Shown: positions 10,001 through 20,281 of the stretch, piece by piece
Position numbering within the stretch: position 1 is the first letter of the stretch
How the letters are laid out: the number at the start of each line of letters is the position of its first letter
Source: Lineus longissimus
Taxonomy: Eukaryota; Nemertea; Pilidiophora; Heteronemertea; Lineidae
Reading direction: 5' to 3'
DNA: 64,000 bases
Assembly (NCBI RefSeq): GCF_910592395.1
Contig: NC_088322.1
Coordinates: 7,435,431-7,499,430, forward strand
Program-made: the position numbers and the translations under genes
The notes under the pieces: model-generated
Told to the model about the DNA's origin: nothing
What the model saw: the letters and a program-made list of their open reading frames with translations, nothing else
The model's database searches: none

Positions 10001-10781
10001 CCTCTAACTTCTCAAAAGATACGAGGAAATATCTCCCTCGAATCCAACAGGACTTGCTAAACAAGTACCTTGGAATGGTGGCATTCGCCTCCACATTCGT
10101 GTCGAATGCAAACCCAGTATCATCAAATTCGCTCGACTTGTCTAATTGTTGGTTTAAAAAGTTCAATATAGAAAATACCCATTTAAGAGTATTTTTGTCG
10201 AAAGAGGAAGAAGACCAATCAGCCCAATCGGAGCTTTTTGTCTTCTTCTGGCAAAAGTTCCTCACGAGTGACAAGAAACTCAGAAAAACATCGACTCGAT
10301 TGTCCTCTTGTCCTCCAGAAAATAACGGCACTAAAATGTCAGATCTTATCAAATCACGCCCAAATTTCATCATCGTAGATTGGAAATCTTGGGTCACATT
10401 TTCTAATTCTGGCCATTCACTCGGGCAATATCCGAGCCAGAAGTCGTTTACATTCAGGTTATCACGGCAAACAGCAGAACACCTAATGTAAAGCGTATCA
10501 TCGCACCGGTCTCCACCAGAAAAGTAATGTCGCTCCGAACAATCAGCCGCAATGGAAAACACAACCCTAAGTCCAGAATAGGAAGCCACCTTATCGGCTA
10601 GGCTCTGAGAAAAGTGGTCGTCGAGTACCTGTCCCGAAATAGCCTCGATCACATCCAGAAACGCAAAGGTTACTTTTCCATCCACAGTTATTTTTGGCAC
10701 TAAACGCACGAGTTTAGTAAATAACTGGAAAAAATCACACGCAAAACTATTAAGGCCAACTTCTTGTCGTACGTGTTCCAT
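7048..10781 (-). CDS. Predicted six-exon gene of unknown function with tandemly duplicated exons (copy A)
   Basis: Not recognised. The splice signals are clear and every intron is phase 0. The exons are 10781-9717 (355 codons from the ATG), 9473-9309, 9157-8861, 8717-8370, 8212-7895 and 7674-7048 (ending in TAG), a predicted 939 residues. Donors are GTAAGT or GTGAGT; acceptors are TGCAG or TACAG. The first exon looks globular, with scattered Cys and Trp. The four middle exons are acidic, Ser/Asp/Glu-rich and paralogous: each ends in a GESHLQ-like motif and three begin SVAxVCSEDD. They carry basic clusters (QKKKKKKRRR, KKKKAKRARR) that look like nuclear localisation signals. The last exon is basic, then acidic, then has a helical region with FLSNHYSFLYSN. 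It sits where a polymerase or replication gene would be expected in such elements. No domain of PolB, helicase or Rep is visible. Exon calls come from splice consensus only; there is no transcript evidence. Confidence 0.6.
8370..9473 (-). repeat. Tandem exon array inside the spliced gene
   Basis: Exons 9473-9309, 9157-8861 and 8717-8370 start with the same SVAxVCSEDD coding block and end at the same CAA|GTGAGT donor. Introns and flanks also repeat: the block around CAACAGACTGCAAATAG occurs at 8711 and 9151, a period of about 440 bases. Copy B lacks one whole unit. All units are symmetric phase 0 exons, so gain, loss or skipping of a unit keeps the frame. Confidence 0.85.
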
Positions 10782-10849
10782 TGTCTACTTCGGCGAATTA
10801 GTTGTAAACCTTGCCCGTAAATAAATCAGTCTCCTCTCGGAAAGATCTT

Positions 10850-11626
10850 CTAATCTTGAAATGAATTGAGATTCAGCTTCGCCGTAATGTCTGCAAAATT
10901 GAAAAAATTTTCTTGATAAAAGTTTAAGCTACTCCCGTTTACAGTCCCAGATAAAGCGGCATTATTGAAAAATCGAATAATTGCTGTAGACTTTTTGTCT
11001 CCAGAGGCCGAGTGATTATGATGACGTTGTAAAAAATATATACCTCTTAGTAAGTCCGGGATTTCCGAGGCGAATGGGCGTTGAATAAACACTAAAATTC
11101 CTGTTTTGGCGGTAAATTCGTGAAAAAATTCCTCGAGAGCTAGTAATACTGCATCTTCTCTAGATTTCACAAAAACCCTGATCAACTGTTTAAACCACAC
11201 TGCTTGTGGTGAATTCTTCTCAAAACTCAAACCTCCTTGTATCAGTTTAAAAACGGCATCTCTCGATTTGAATCGGATTTTTTCACAAATTGTCGTTTTT
11301 GGGGCATCCTTCATACGTTCAGAAAAACAAGACACCCTAGCTTCGACGAATCGTAAAATCCGCTTGAATCCTGGTCCGAGCAACCAATACTCAAAATCTT
11401 TGACAATATAGATTGACAGAAACCCTGATTTTGAAACACCGATAGTGAAATCGATGAATTGGCGAAAAGCCCACCCGTTTGAAAGTTTTACTCGAGAGAT
11501 AAGTCGCTTATTTCCGAAAACATTTTCTAAGTCTACGCACAACTCCCGTCCGGGTGGCTTATCGAAATTTATAAGCGTTTGTCCGAGTTTGCAGTTAATT
11601 ATTGATTTAAGAATGAAAAAACTCAT
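10850..11626 (-). CDS. 258-codon ORF of unknown function upstream of the spliced gene (copy A)
   Basis: The ORF opens at the Met at 11,626 and ends 68 bases above the start codon of the six-exon gene. Composition is that of a soluble globular protein (Phe-, Lys- and Arg-rich, with KRILRFVEARVSCF and LLALEEFFHEFTAKTG). I recognise no domain. Upstream lie an acceptor at 11,682 and three short candidate exons. The ORF could therefore be the second coding exon of a larger gene, or a separate gene sharing a leader with the 939-residue gene. It is nearly identical in copy B, but there it has a stop codon near 25,103 and a 10-base insertion near 24,435. In copy A it is intact. Confidence 0.5.
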   Translation of the reverse strand: MSFFILKSIINCKLGQTLINFDKPPGRELCVDLENVFGNKRLISRVKLSNGWAFRQFIDFTIGVSKSGFLSIYIVKDFEYWLLGPGFKRILRFVEARVSCFSERMKDAPKTTICEKIRFKSRDAVFKLIQGGLSFEKNSPQAVWFKQLIRVFVKSREDAVLLALEEFFHEFTAKTGILVFIQRPFASEIPDLLRGIYFLQRHHNHSASGDKKSTAIIRFFNNAALSGTVNGSSLNFYQENFFNFADITAKLNLNSFQD

Positions 11627-11681
11627 CTTTTCTGAAAAATCTTAGACCGTTCATTCTGCAAAGACTCCGCTGCATCAGTTT

Positions 11682-12140
11682 TCTGAGAAAAAATATTTGA
11701 CTTACTTGGAAGAGGAATGTTTTTTGGATTAGAACTATTCGACGATCGATCGATCAATAGCAGCAGCAGTAGAGAAATTCCTGCAGAAAAAAAAAGGTTA
11801 CAATTACACCAGGAAATAAGAAGGATCCCGCAGCTTGTGAGTAGAGTATAATTTCTGCACAGAGAATAGTTTCCAAAAAAAAAAGGAAAGAGGAGAAAGG
11901 TTTTGCGATACTTACTCGAAAATGAAGGTCCTTTACTATTAAATACACTAGGAAGAAGAAAACACGCGGTGTGAATAATAATAATTGAAAACTGGGGACT
12001 GTGTGACTTGGCACGCGTCTAATATCCTCCAATGACACAGATTCTGAGGGGAAAAAAATGTTTTACTTACTCGTTGTTGACACTCTTCCCTAATAAATCA
12101 CATCTAACTTTCCGCAAATCAGCAGCTCCAGTAAATAACG
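11682..12140 (-). other. Candidate short 5' exons of the spliced locus (copy A)
   Basis: Consensus splice sites on the minus strand outline a first exon ending at 12,071 (ACGA|GTAAGT), an exon of 128 bases at 12,043-11,916 (acceptor CCCCTCAG, donor CGA|GTAAGT), an exon of 75 bases at 11,780-11,706 (acceptor TTTCTGCAG, donor CAA|GTAAGT), and an acceptor at 11,682 leading into the 258-codon ORF. The 128-base exon encodes a hydrophobic stretch, but I could not establish an uninterrupted frame into the ORF. These may be non-coding leader exons. Confidence 0.4.
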
Positions 12141-12149
12141 ATCGATAAA

Positions 12150-13443
12150 AGTGGGGGGAAATCTTTCAGAACGTTCAACCGCGCCAGAGGGAAATGAGCG
12201 AAATGAGCTCTGGGGCGTTGGTGATACTTCGGCTAGAAGAGATTATTCTGTGACGTCCACAAAAATACCGATCACCATTGGTTTAGAGCGAGCAAAGAAT
12301 CGTGTCAAGGTCTCGATCTGCATTCAGGGGCTCTTCCGAGATTTAATTAGAGCTAATGTTCGCTTTATGTCAAATAAATCATGGGTAATGGAGGATTTCA
12401 TTGCCGCGAGCAAGATAAAATTGTCATCAAATGATATATTGATGATTACGAAGCTGGGGTGTGGTTCCCTTTTGCCAATTAAATCATGTTAAATGGAGGA
12501 TTTCATTCCCGCGAGCAAGATAAAATTGTCATCAAATGATATATTGATGATTACGAAGCTGGGGTGTTGTTCCTTTTGCCAACTAAATCATGTTAAATGG
12601 AGGAATTCAAGGCCGCGAGCAAGATAAATTCGTCATCAAATGATATATTGATGTTTACTACAAAGGTTTGGCCAACAAAATGCGCTGTAAATGGAGAAAC
12701 AAAAGGTCACGAGCAAGACGAAAACCACATCATGCTGTCTATTTCAAGCTGAAGCTGATAACAAAATGCGCTGTAAATGGAGAAACAAAAGGCCACGAGC
12801 AAGACGAAAAACACATCATGCTGTCTATTTCAAGCTGAAGCTGATCGACTAATACTCGCTCAGATAAATGGCATAATTGTAGTACACAAAATGGTAATAA
12901 GTTAGCCATCGCTGCTCCTCGATCAAGGTCTGATATCACACAAGCATTTCTGTGTCTCGCTCAAAAACCACAGTGTGCCTTGCACTGAAACCTGAAAATC
13001 AATAGTGCAAACCCGTGTAGATATTTCTAAATCCCACTCATATTGACAACGCAGTATAGCCATGGAAAATGCGGTATGTGTAAAACGGGTTCGCCTTAGT
13101 GCTACATTATTTTTCGCATAGAGAGAATGTACATTGCATACGGCAGAATCAGCTCAAAGTCAAATTTGGGTGAGATGGACCATGAAGTGAGGCGCGCAAT
13201 GTACAGAAAAATAACCTGCATTTCTTCAGCTGTATGGGCGGAGGTAAGGGAGACAATATATCGTTGGTAGATCAGTAAGTGGAAAAGGGGAAAACATCAG
13301 TTCGGTTACCTGGAATTTCCATTTTAATGTCTTTCAGACCAACATACATGTGTATTTTGAATGCAAATGCAACGGAAAATGGGAAGTCCATTTGCGTTTA
13401 AAATGCGTTGCCAATTTTTGCGGCATTTGCATTTAAAACGTGT
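12150..13443. repeat. Non-coding right region of copy A with two tandem repeat families
   Basis: No supported gene. About 12,366-12,670 holds three units of roughly 105 bp (motifs AAATCATG, GCGAGCAAGATAAA, CAAATGATATATTGATG). About 12,674-12,845 holds two units of 86 bp (AACAAAATGCGCTGTAAATGG, ending in CAAGCTGAAGCTGAT). Both families share the GCGAGCAAGA/ACGAGCAAGA core, so they are probably related. The rest is unique to the element and conserved in copy B. It lies just upstream of the predicted 5' exons and may hold the promoter. Confidence 0.7.
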
Positions 13444-13578
13444 AGAACTGATTTTTCCAAGAGTCCTGAACGGGTCCGGTCTATGAAATCCACATTTTAA
13501 AACAGAATCAAAGTGCTCCTAGATTCTGTGTTGGATTCTGCTAATTTAGACGAAAACAGTTGGATTCTGTTTTAAAGT
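13444..13578 (+). repeat. Short direct repeat R, copy 1 (partial)
   Basis: Shares AGAACTGATTTTTCCAAGAG and the palindromic core with three other copies (14,539; 27,209; 27,784). It joins directly to the inverted capsid fragment. The same junction is found in copy B. Confidence 0.85.
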
Positions 13579-14490
13579 ACGGGGAACTAAAGGTGGATTT
13601 TACCGCGAAAAATGTGGTGAATGGATACATGACGCTATTTCGGGGGAGCAAGTTGTGGCCGGCCAACAAGAGCAACGACATATCACTAGACGACTATGTG
13701 GATGGATATGCCTAAACGTCTTCAATTTAGCGCCGGATGACGCGGGATCGAGTGCTTTTCAACTCGCAAAAAATGGTGATGTCGGAGTGGAAATCAAGCT
13801 ATCCACGGCCACCACCGAAGCAGTGAATCTCATAGTTTAATACGAATACGATTCTTTCGTGGAAATTGATGCCGATCGAAACGTGTATTACAGTCACGGG
13901 GTGAAAGGAGCAGAAAAATAAATATGAACAAACACGAACTGAACGTTTTAATGAAAAGACACCCGGGGACACGAAACATTTACCAAGGCGGTGTCCAGTG
14001 ATACTATAAAGGTGAAGGGCGACCATAGAAAGGCAATTCGGGATAAAACGGGACATATACGACACTAGTTTTCTCCTGCCACGAATTTTCCCACAACTCC
14101 TCAGCAAAGCAAAAGAAGTAGATTAAGCGGCGGGTGGGGAGAACAAAACTAGTATGAATAATTTAGACGAATAGATGTATGTAACTTTGTAACTTTAACA
14201 AACTTATAGATGTTGTAACTCGAAGTAAACTTTATCAAACTACATGTTGTATCTCGATGATGTAAACTTTGCCAAGGCGAAAACTTGACCAAAAAACTTT
14301 AGAATAGATGTTGATGTTACAACACGAAGTAAGTCTTTAGCACAAACTTTAGAATAGAATAATACTGTAATACGATGTAACTTTTAGAGGTGGAAATGTG
14401 TAGTATTAAAAAACATAATAATCCAAAAAACAGCGTTTTGTTGTCTATCTTCATCTTTCGATCTTTTCTTACTCCCCGATTAATAATAGT
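13579..14490 (+). pseudogene. Inverted remnant of capsid 3' end, protease and left arm (copy A right end)
   Basis: Reverse copy of bases 1244 down to 1. Capsid C-terminal codons are readable in the plus direction (FNLAPDDAGSSAF) but contain stops. The middle of the protease gene (equivalent to about 464-810) is replaced by roughly 14 bases reading ATAAAGGTGAAGG, removing the catalytic region. From about 14,133 the segment matches the non-coding left arm. It makes the right inverted end of copy A and cannot encode a working protein. Confidence 0.9.
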
Positions 14491-14538
14491 TTCCCACGCC
14501 CTCAAATTTCGAGAGAGAACGCTACCACCAAACGTGAA

Positions 14539-14727
14539 TGAGAACTTTTGAATTTACGTTGTTTTTACCGGCCAGAACTGATTTTTCCAAGAGTCCTGAA
14601 CGGGTCCGGTCTATGAAATCCACATTTTAAAACAGAATCAAAGTGCTCCTAGATTCTGTGTTGGATTCTGCTGATTTAGACGAAAACAGTTGGATTCTGT
14701 TTTAAAGTGTGATTTTCATATACTACT
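14539..14727 (+). repeat. Direct repeat R, copy 2 (189 bp, right end of copy A)
   Basis: Nearly identical to 27,784-27,972. It contains an 81-bp unit bounded by perfect 14-base inverted repeats (TTTAAAACAGAATC at 14,626-14,639 and its complement at 14,693-14,706). Copy B starts at the next base. Confidence 0.9.
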
Positions 14728-16047
14728 GGCATCAATTTCCACTAAAGAATCGTATTCGTATAAAACTATGAGATTCACTGCTTCTGGCGGTGGTGGCCGT
14801 GGATAGCTTGATTTCCACTCCGACATCACCATTTTTTGCGAGTTGGAAAGCACTCGATCCCGCGTCATCCGGCGCTAAATTGAAGACGTACAAGGCATAT
14901 CCATCCACATAGTCGTCTAGTGATATGTCGTTGCTCTTGTTGGCCGGCCACAACTTACTCCCCGAAAGAGCGTCATGTATCCATTCACCACATTTTTCGC
15001 GGTAAAATCCACCTTTAGTTCCCCGTAAGGGATAGATGCCCCCGCGACAGTTAGTTTTATGCTTGTCACGCTGTAGTGTTTGAAGTTGAACGGGTTTCCA
15101 TCCAGGGCCCCGTTCATGGCGTTGCTGGCAAGCAGTCCTATAGCGATGCGCCTCGGCGTTTCTCCTTTGCACAGGTTTGCCTCGGACAAGTCGCTTCCTC
15201 CTGCTGCTTTTTGGTAGTAGCGCATTTCAATCCTTGTCACGGGGTATTTTGCGTTTGCTGTGAGAAGCCGCTGTTCGTGCGCTACTCGGACGTAGCTGGC
15301 TATTTCTTTGACGCTTGTCATCAGTATTGCTTTTTCCAATTTTATCATGTAATCGGTAGCTGTTGATGCCGACATCAGGCTGAATTTGGGGTTTCCTAAT
15401 GTTAGTTTGACGGTTAGTGGTACTCTGCTGAGAAGCAGTTTCCCGTGTTCGAACATCTCATTATGGATCCGGCCCTGGAGTTCAAAAGATTGGCTGAACT
15501 TCGTCATCTTGAATCGGCTCACCGCCCCCTTGTTGGTGGCTGTGCCGTCACTTATTGTAGCACCGGTTGTCTCCATGTCGGTCACGTCTTTGAAGTATCC
15601 TCCTGCTCTCAATTGGTGGGTTTTTGCGTCTTTGCCATAACTGAGCAACGCCTCCAGGTAAGACCGATAAGCGTACATGCTGCTGATGCTCCCAATCTGT
15701 GTCCCGGAAAGCGATACTTCGGCCTGTTTGAACATCGTACCGACCAGATAGTTTATCGGGTAGCATTGCGCCTTTGGGTCAACAGTGCCACCTGTTTTCT
15801 CTGTCAGAGCGGTGCCATCCAGTTTGACAATTTTGGCCCTGATGTAGATGGTCGTTTCCCGAAGATCGATGTAATTTTTTTCGTCGGTTTGCGTATTAAA
15901 TTCAATGACATCGGTGTTCTCAATCGAAGTTGTTGGGTGCACCTCTACGAGTTTTCCGGACGTGATCGCTGTTTGTGTTGGTTTTGTTTCGAACAACTCC
16001 AATTCCGCCTTAGTGCACGCGCAGGAATCCGCGTCGATAAGCGACAT
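14728..16047 (-). pseudogene. Capsid protein gene, truncated and frameshifted (copy B)
   Basis: Begins at Met 16,047 like the copy A gene and stays open for 376 codons. One C is missing in the run near 14,960, so the reading frame leaves the capsid sequence after TLFRG. The 3' end is cut by the junction with repeat R: the first base of copy B corresponds to base 948 of copy A, so the last codons and the whole protease gene are absent. A 3-base insertion near 14,785 is also present. Otherwise protein identity to copy A is very high. Confidence 0.9.
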
Positions 16048-16065
16048 GTTTTCTTCTCGGGGTAA

Positions 16066-16586
16066 CTATCGGCGACGGGTGAAAAATCCCTTCTCAGAGT
16101 TTGATTTTTGTCCTTTTATTCTTTTTGCTTTTTTGGTCCTCGGCGGCTCTTCTAGTGGTCGCTTGTTTACGCGTCTCTACCCGGTCGGGGCGTTGTTATC
16201 GCATCCACAATGTCTTTTCTTACATCATGCCCGACTTCTCTTACTCCCTCAAGGGCTCTCTCTTTAAAGGCGGATTTTATATTCTTTCCGTCCATAGCGT
16301 CTCCAAGAACTGCCACGCCCTGCTTCAGGAGAACCTTTCCCGCCCTTGACGCCGCTCTTTTAGCCATGGGTAGGACGGTTCGCTTCAGTACGGGAATGAT
16401 GCCTCTAAACATTTTGCTTAATGTGTCCCCAATCCCGTATCCCTCTTGGTATGGAGTTCCTCGGAAAACTGGGAGGCCTCCTGCCTGTTCTCCTTTCCCG
16501 CAGTAATGGGCGATGTAGTCTGCGTCCACGGGCTCGTAGATGACGCGCCTTGCTAGGGCGCATGTCCTTCCACTCCTCTTTGACAT
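16066..16586 (-). pseudogene. pX/core-like gene, frameshifted (copy B)
   Basis: Same start (MSKRSG) and same sequence as copy A for about 138 codons. A 4-base deletion relative to copy A near 16,175 then gives an early stop after PRPGRDA. The Lys/Arg-rich DNA-binding tail is lost from the frame. Confidence 0.8.
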
Positions 16587-16600
16587 GATATGATGTGGAA

Positions 16601-17937
16601 TTAAGGGGCTTTTTGTATACGGGTATATGATATATAGTTTCCTACGCGATTGGTATTATATGTCCTCGTGCTGACTCCTCCAACCACACGGCAACTACGT
16701 TCTATTGCGCCCATTTCTTCGCATCGAAGGGTAGCCAACTCAGATTTCGCTGGCGCTTCGACTTTCGGGTGGTCGGTTTCGATGTTAATTCGGATGGCGA
16801 GGCCGCATCCGTTTAAATTGGAGGAATCCGGCGTCAAGAAAATGCTCTTCTCCACCACCCCCCGGCTTCTGTCGGGAGATTCTGGGATGACACTGACGCT
16901 GCTGTTGTTGTTTTTTTGGGCTTGGGTGCTCGGGACTGCACTTTTCTGAAAGTCGGTTAATGCTTTCAAAATGCTTTTGTCAACCCCTGTCGCTCCCCGC
17001 AGGTTGAACACAGGTGTAGAAGCGGCTTTAGGAGAACTTATTTTACCCAGGGGGGGTCTGGTCTCCTTTATTTTCCCTGAGCTGAAGGTAGTTTAACAAG
17101 ACCTGTTTCTGATTCTCGAGTGCCCTGGGCTTTTTCGGGGGGGTTGTATCGGGAATCTGTCGCTCCCCGCAGGTTGAACACAGGTGTAGAAGCGGCTTTA
17201 TAGGAGAACTGATTTTACCCATGGGGGGTTTGGTCTCCTTTATTTTCCCTGAGCTGAAGGTAGTTTAACAAGACCTGTTTCTGATTCTCGAGTGCCCTGG
17301 GCTTTTTCGGGGGGATTGTATCGGGAATTTGGGCTCCGCGAATATCTGCTGCCGGTGCTGGAATCACCGCGGGACTGCCGCTCGATTCTGCCCTGTCCTC
17401 TGAGTTTATCCAGCCTCGGGGCACGCCGATCTCCGTTAGTTTTGCGGCCAGGCGATAGGCTCCGGGGGGAGCGTGGTAGTCGAGGTCTTCGGGAGCCGAA
17501 AGGAAATGAAGGCTTCGCAAAATATTCGATTTCGGTAATACAGTTCCGTCGATTATCACTTCGTAAGTGCTATCCTTCCAGTCAATTTCACCCGGGAAAT
17601 GTTGCACGTAATCGCGTAATATTCTGTTAATGAAGGGATGTCGGATGCCGATGATCTGAAATTTGCTCAACAAGTCTTCGAGTCGCCACGCTTGTCCGGT
17701 GTTAGTTTGTGCTTTTTCCTTGATTTGTCCAGTTTGTTTTTGTTCCCAGCGTTTCCTCGCGAGCAAATTTAGTTTCACATCATCCGGTAGGTCTTTTTGA
17801 TTGAGGCCCTCCTTTTTTTCATCTTCTTCGTTTTCTTGAGGTGGTGGCGGCGGTACTGTAATTGTCTGTCGACATTTAGCCCGGTAGGTACTCAGAGGGA
17901 CTATGACGCTCTCCCCGAAATCTGGATTCATTGACAT
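16601..17937 (-). pseudogene. Conserved unknown-function element gene, split by duplication (copy B)
   Basis: The 5' part (17,215-17,937) is open for 240 codons from the first Met and shows the full N-terminus with a PPPPP tract that is frameshifted in copy A. It stops in the 170-bp tandem duplication (from 16,988 and 17,158). The 3' fragment (16,601-17,011) continues the Ser/Lys-rich tail, but 4 extra bases near 16,815 compared with copy A send it into a different C-terminus. Function unknown; see the copy A entry. Confidence 0.6.
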
Positions 17938-17956
17938 CTGGATTAAGCCGCTGTTT

Positions 17957-18509
17957 TTAGCCTCTCTTCCCGGTTATTCCGGATATAAGACTCCCTATTG
18001 CCGAGACGGCCAGTGGTATGAGAGAGCCAAGAAATCCACCCGATTGCGCCAACAGAGCTTTTTTAGTTCGTAGGCTAGTTCGGGGAGTCTTAAGCCGACA
18101 TACCAATGGGCTGTGCTTTCGTAGTTTTTGTGCTTTATTCTCCGGAACTGGCACAGTGCGATGGTGGACGTTCTCTATACACTCTAAAATCGCGTCAACT
18201 TGACCTTTGCTGGCTAAATCGAGAAGTTTTGCGCGTGTTGATCGACTGGAGGCCCTCCCGAGCAAGGATAGAAAGTCTTAAGTGTTGTTTTGCTTTTGAT
18301 TTACCCGCTTTGGAGCAAGGAGATCCAAATGAGTGGTGTTTTCTGCTCCGGCGTACCTCCTTGAAGCCTGTTTTCCCAGAAACTCTACGGGGCATCTCCG
18401 AGCTTCGTTTGTGTTGATCTGTGTTGCGAGTATTTTCTTCTGAGTAATCCTGTCTCTCTCGCTCTGTCCTGCAGTCGGAAACGTGTTTAAGTTTCTTCCT
18501 TCTGTTCAT
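17957..18509 (-). pseudogene. 183-aa hydrophobic-tail protein gene, frameshifted (copy B)
   Basis: Same start and end as the copy A gene. One additional T near 18,280 breaks it into an N-terminal basic ORF (18,195-18,509) and a C-terminal ORF (17,957-18,265) with the Gly-flanked hydrophobic tail. Confidence 0.8.
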
Positions 18510-19511
18510 TCACACGAAGATTTTTACTCACCTGTTCTATTTTCAGTACATCTGGCTTGGAATCAAAAACTAGATGTTTCCATTTCACTTAATTTACGGC
18601 AATACTAACAAAAATGGTGGTATGGGTTTTTAAATTTTTATTTCACATCGCCTAAGAACAACTGGTACTACACAGAAGAGAAAGTTCTAACAATTATTAG
18701 TCGAAGACTTCTTTACCGGCATTGGGGTGACATGCGTTTTAAGCCCTATCCCCCCCCCCCAGCTCTCTTCGGCTAGTTTCGTTTTATTTTCAGTAGTACC
18801 AATCCTACTACTACAGTATCGGAGCGAGAGTAAGATTTTCAATTTCACAAGACGCCCGGCGTATGGTCCTCTTTCGAGGACGTAGAATGATGTCGAAAGA
18901 TTAAAGTTATCAGGCGCCCCATTGCCGTGGAACGATTATACATGATTTTTTTTTTTTTGTGCACGGTATGTAATATGTAGAGGCCTATACATAATAATTT
19001 ACTTTCACAACGACGACAACCATTTGATCAAAATCTCCACGAAACATAAAGATTGATTTAAAACTCCATCAAACATTAAGATATAAGTAGGTATCTAATT
19101 TGTACGTTTACAACAGGCGTTATATATTATTGGTCACAATATCGAGAGTTTGAAGAACTTAGTCGCTTAACACGATCAGACTATGACACTAACGACGACA
19201 ACCATTATTTGATCAAAAACTCCACGAAACATTAAGATTGATTTTAAACTCCATCAAACATTAAGATATAAGTAGGTAAATTTGTACGTTTACAACAGGC
19301 GTTATATATTATTGGTCACAATATCGAGAGTTTGAAGAACTTAGTCGCTCAACACGATCAGACTATGACACTAACGACGACAACCATTATTTGATCAAAA
19401 ACTCCACGAAACATTAAGATTGATTTTAAACTCCATCAAACATTAAGATATAAGTAGGTAAATTTGTACGTTTACAACAGGCGTTATATTGGACACAATA
19501 TCGAGATGCCT
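18510..19511. other. Intergenic region with 182-bp tandem repeats (copy B)
   Basis: Counterpart of 4726-5553, about 170 bases longer because it carries three units of the 182-bp repeat (from about 19,012, 19,192 and 19,374) instead of two. The poly-C run near 18,750 is shorter than in copy A. No gene seen. Confidence 0.75.
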
Positions 19512-20234
19512 TTATTTTTTCCCTCTTCCACCGCCCTTTTTTGCGTGCGGAACAAAAGCGTTCTGAAAGTCTTCTCCAAAAATGTCTGTGCGAAAACGAG
19601 CTTCTTCCGAGGTGTTTTGGTGCCCGTCTATAAACAAGTAACTGTTTGGCTTCTGCGTGGCACTTTCGTAAATTCTAACGAATGTCTCCGGCCTGCTCGG
19701 AAGAATGCGTCTCGCCAAATGCTGTCCAACCGACCGGTCTAACGGGCTTTTAAAGAGAACTAGATAGTGGCAACATCTAAGCATCGTTACTCTTGTTTTC
19801 CCATGGTGAAATAGGTTTTGCATGAGCACAATCCAACTCACGCCTCCGTGTTGACATTTCTTTGTCACCAGACGACTGATTTCCTCGCTGTTGCTGACCC
19901 CCTGCATAAGGTCATCGAAAATTAGCAACCCGTGCTGGCGCTCGCCGGTGTGGGGATCTCGGACGTGGATGTATTCATCTAGATTTTCTGGGAGGCCCTC
20001 CACTGTTCGTATTGTATTCTCTCTTTACAGCTCGGTCACTGTTTTTGACGGCTCCCCGTAGAACCAATATATATAATCGAAAGGCCCATCGACGACTCGT
20101 CTAGCATTTTTTAGGAGTTGCCGTACAAAGAAAGTCTTTCCCGCAAGTGGAGGGCCGACACAAATCATACAAAAGTCACGCTTGATGCGAGCGTCAAACA
20201 CGCCTCCGGCGACAATGTTGTCTGGGTTCGTCAT
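19512..20234 (-). pseudogene. Packaging ATPase with premature stop (copy B)
   Basis: Walker A (GPPLAGKT) and Walker B (LLIFDDLM) are both present and in one frame, unlike copy A. A substitution creates TAA at about 20,025-20,027, between the two motifs, leaving ORFs of 69 and 163 codons. Confidence 0.85.
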
Positions 20235-20281
20235 TTTCTATCGAGCTAATCGTTCAGTTTTTGTGCTCCCCACATGTTCGT

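Noticed and set aside
10054-10491. 145-codon plus-strand ORF, conserved in both copies
   Set aside because: Lies entirely opposite exon 1 of the spliced gene; its conservation follows from recent duplication, and no feature supports it.
12151-12492. 113-codon plus-strand ORF upstream of the spliced locus
   Set aside because: Runs into the 105-bp tandem repeat, is not kept to the same end in copy B, and has no recognisable domain.
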